DNA of 60,938 nucleotides, taken from positions 1-60,938 of the forward strand of contig DASXCX010000257.1 in assembly GCA_036490955.1 (NCBI GenBank), read 5' to 3'. Positions 59,163 to 60,938 of this stretch are shown here, piece by piece. Source of the stretch: CAIKMD01 sp036490955. Its GTDB lineage: Bacteria; Pseudomonadota; Alphaproteobacteria; ATCC43930; CGMCC-115725. Each line of letters opens with the position of its first letter. Position 1 is the first letter of the stretch. A program made the position numbers and the translations under genes. The notes below the pieces were generated by a model. The model saw nothing but the letters and a program-made list of their open reading frames with translations, was not told the origin of the DNA and ran no database searches.

Positions 59163-60170
59163 ATGCGCCTGGCTTCGCTGGCGGTTGGCCTTGGTGCGAT
59201 TGTCTGGGCCCTCGCGGGCCTGTTTGCCCCGGGCTCCGCTGCCGAGACCATCAAGATCGGCATGCAGAAGCCGGTCGGCGGCCCGCTCTATATCGCCAAC
59301 GACAAAGGCTATTACGCCGCCGAGGGCCTGACGCCCGATTACGCGTTCTTCGAGGCGGGCGAGCCGATCGCGGTGGCGGTCGCTTCCGGGGCGGTCGATT
59401 TCGGTGTCGCCGGCTTGACCGGCGGCTTCTACAGCCTCGCCGGGCAAGGCGCGCTCAAGATCATCGCCGGCCAGACGCACGAAGTGCCGGGTTTTCCCGC
59501 CAACACCGTCGCCGCCTCGACAAAAGCTTACGATGCCGGACTGAAGACGGTCAAAGACCTGCCCGGCCATTCGGTCGCGATCACCCAAATCGGCTCGGCC
59601 TTCCACTACGATCTCGGCCTTCTCGCGGACAAATATAAATTCGATCTGAAATCGATCCGGCTGATGCCGCTGCAGACCAACCCCAACGCGGTCGCCGCCG
59701 TGGTCGGCAATTCCGCCGACGCGGTGGTGACGATCGCGCCCTGGGTCCGGCCGGCGCTCGACAAGGGCGATGCCAAGCTGCTCGCCTATATCGGCGATGA
59801 ATCGCCGTGGCAGCTCGCCGTCGCCTTCACGGGCACCAAGACGGCGAATGATCAGCCCGACAAAGTGAAGCGCTTCCTCAACGCGCTGCGCCGCGCGACG
59901 CATGATTATCACGATGCGTTCACCGGCCCCGACGGCAAGCGCGCGGACCAGGCGAGTGCGCCGGCGCTGCTCGCGATCCTCGCCCAACACACGGGCCAGG
60001 TGCCCGAGGTAATCGATCAGGGTCTCGGCTATATGGATGCCGACGCGCGGCTCGACGTGCCCGATGTCTTGCAACAGGTGGCTTGGTATCGCGCGCAAGG
60101 CTTGGTGAAGAACAATTTCGACGCGAGCAGCATCATCGACAAGCGCTATGTCGTGCCGCTGAGCCAATAA
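59163..60170 (+). CDS. NMT1/SsuA-like ABC transporter substrate-binding protein
   Basis: A 335-residue periplasmic binding protein, close relative of the frameshifted gene at 55780. It has a signal peptide (VGLGAIVWALAGLFAPGSAA), GMQKPVGGPLYIANDKGYYAAEGLTPDYAFFEAGEPIAVAVASGAVDFGVAGLTGGFYSLA, KTVKDLPGHSVAITQIGSAFHYDLGLLADKY, and the IDKRYVVPLSQ end. Relatives bind taurine, sulfonates, nitrate or pyrimidine precursors; the ligand is unknown. ATG 59163 follows GGAGG at five bases. No ABC permease or ATPase in the window. Confidence 0.93.
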   Translation: MRLASLAVGLGAIVWALAGLFAPGSAAETIKIGMQKPVGGPLYIANDKGYYAAEGLTPDYAFFEAGEPIAVAVASGAVDFGVAGLTGGFYSLAGQGALKIIAGQTHEVPGFPANTVAASTKAYDAGLKTVKDLPGHSVAITQIGSAFHYDLGLLADKYKFDLKSIRLMPLQTNPNAVAAVVGNSADAVVTIAPWVRPALDKGDAKLLAYIGDESPWQLAVAFTGTKTANDQPDKVKRFLNALRRATHDYHDAFTGPDGKRADQASAPALLAILAQHTGQVPEVIDQGLGYMDADARLDVPDVLQQVAWYRAQGLVKNNFDASSIIDKRYVVPLSQ

Positions 60171-60196
60171 CGGGCAAGGATGGGGAGGTGATCATC

Positions 60197-60938
60197 ATGA
60201 AACCGATGCGCATGCTGACCGCGCTGCTCTTGGGATCGAGTCTCGCGGCGACCGTGGCGGCGCCCGGCTTTGCCGCCGACAAGGTGAAAGCGGGCGTCGT
60301 CCGCTCGATGGGCGGCAGTCCCAATTTCATCGGCAAGGAAAAGGGCTTCTTCGCCGAGCAGGGTATCGATGTCGATATCATCTTCTTCGATTCGGCGCAG
60401 CCGATCACGGTCGCAGTCGCTTCGGGCGACTGCGATGTCGGCGCCACCGGCGTCACGGCCGCTTTCTTCAATCTCGCGGCGCAGGGCTCGCTACGCATCG
60501 TTGGCTCCGGCACCTGGGAGCGCCCCGGTTTTCAGAGCATCGGCTTCCTGGTCTCGAACCAAGCCTACGACGCCGGCCTGCATTCGCTGAAAGACATCAG
60601 CGGGAAGAAGGGCGCCATCACCCAATCGGGCTCGCCGCTGCAATATTCGATCGCCTTGGCTGCGAAGAAATACAATATCGATTACAACACGATCCAAGTC
60701 CTGCTGCTGCAATCGAATCCCAATGTCGGCACGGCGCTGACCGGCGGCCAAACCGATTTCGCCGTGCAGACGGTGGTGCCGGCCTATTCCGTGATGAACA
60801 AGGGCGGCGCCAAGCTCTTGGGCTGGCAAGGGGATGAGCTGCCGCCGCAGCAGAACGAGGCCTTCTTCACCTCGACGAAGATGATCAACGAACGCGGCGA
60901 CGTTCTGAAGCGCTATCTCATCGGTTATCGCAAGGCGA
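60197..60938 (+). CDS. NMT1/SsuA-like ABC transporter substrate-binding protein, 5' part
   Basis: Open to the end of the window; 247 residues are visible. It has a signal peptide (LTALLLGSSLAATVAAPGFAA), then VVRSMGGSPNFIGKEKGFFAEQGIDVDIIFFDSAQPITVAVASGDCDVGATG, an ITQSGSPLQYSIALAAKKYN segment, and LLLQSNPNVGTALTGGQ, colinear with the two upstream copies. It is the third of the array and differs enough in the pocket loops to suggest another ligand. GGGGAGGTGATC precedes the ATG, 26 bases after the previous gene. Confidence 0.9.
   Translation, partial: MKPMRMLTALLLGSSLAATVAAPGFAADKVKAGVVRSMGGSPNFIGKEKGFFAEQGIDVDIIFFDSAQPITVAVASGDCDVGATGVTAAFFNLAAQGSLRIVGSGTWERPGFQSIGFLVSNQAYDAGLHSLKDISGKKGAITQSGSPLQYSIALAAKKYNIDYNTIQVLLLQSNPNVGTALTGGQTDFAVQTVVPAYSVMNKGGAKLLGWQGDELPPQQNEAFFTSTKMINERGDVLKRYLIGYRKA

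Noticed and set aside
56033..59263. A 1,076-codon minus-strand frame across the Rieske and TRAP genes
   Set aside because: Antisense to several well-motivated genes, Arg-rich, no family pattern; long only because of high GC.

Overview
The window is a continuous stretch of high-GC, gene-dense chromosome from an alphaproteobacterium. The evidence is gene content and order: an MmcB-type DNA repair protein, a RegB/RegA redox two-component pair, rph divergent from hrcA, rdgB and hemW downstream of rph, rsmI-yraN-gshB, mutS next to glnD, hrcA-grpE-dnaK-dnaJ, DUF2852 and HemP. It fits the Rhodospirillales/Hyphomicrobiales range; I cannot name a genus. I saw no rRNA or tRNA genes, CRISPR arrays, insertion sequences, phage genes or origin, and no gene-free stretch longer than about 300 bases.

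Layout. (1) 1-5.7 kb: tail of mmcB, LPS heptose gene hldE, a degenerate EAL protein, regA/regB, and a VOC protein. (2) 5.8-17 kb: a loose cobalamin cluster with cobT, cobS, a CobC-like phosphatase, cobU, a miniature CobN-like protein, cobD/cbiB, a CbiX-type chelatase and cobA. It is interrupted by a hydrolase plus VanB-type reductase pair, a GT39 glycosyltransferase and an ankyrin-repeat protein. (3) 17-31.6 kb: housekeeping and envelope genes, namely SCO, a YgjP-like metallopeptidase, two small ORFs, an AmpG-type permease, two cyclophilins, an isochorismatase-type hydrolase, typA, adenosine kinase, a TetR/DUF2852 pair, gshB, a BON protein, yraN, rsmI and an LppC-type lipoprotein. (4) 31.6-42.7 kb: hemW, a metallo-beta-lactamase-fold protein, rdgB and rph, divergent from hrcA-grpE-(hydrolase)-dnaK-dnaJ-MFS. 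(5) 42.7-47.9 kb: an iron-uptake operon on the minus strand reading hemP, TonB-dependent receptor, piuC, PepSY membrane protein, tonB, with a Fur-like box in front of hemP. (6) 48-55.7 kb: an EmrB-type exporter, a small secreted protein, glnD and mutS. (7) 55.8 kb to the end: a tandem array of NMT1/SsuA-like periplasmic binding proteins, interrupted by a Rieske oxygenase and a TRAP binding protein that sit between two copies of a short direct repeat.

The least ordinary items are four. A 165-residue CobN relative seems to have lost CobN's conserved loops but kept an open frame (11359-11856). The Rieske/TRAP pair is bracketed by direct repeats (56774-59145). A long imperfect hairpin supplies the last codons and stop of the AmpG-type gene (18890-18946). 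TetR and DUF2852 are separated by a clear inverted-repeat operator (26472-26492). Three genes are broken by small indels in short G/C-rich runs (near 9520, 44814-44817 and 56287-56289). Those may be assembly errors rather than real lesions, and they should be checked before any pseudogene claim.
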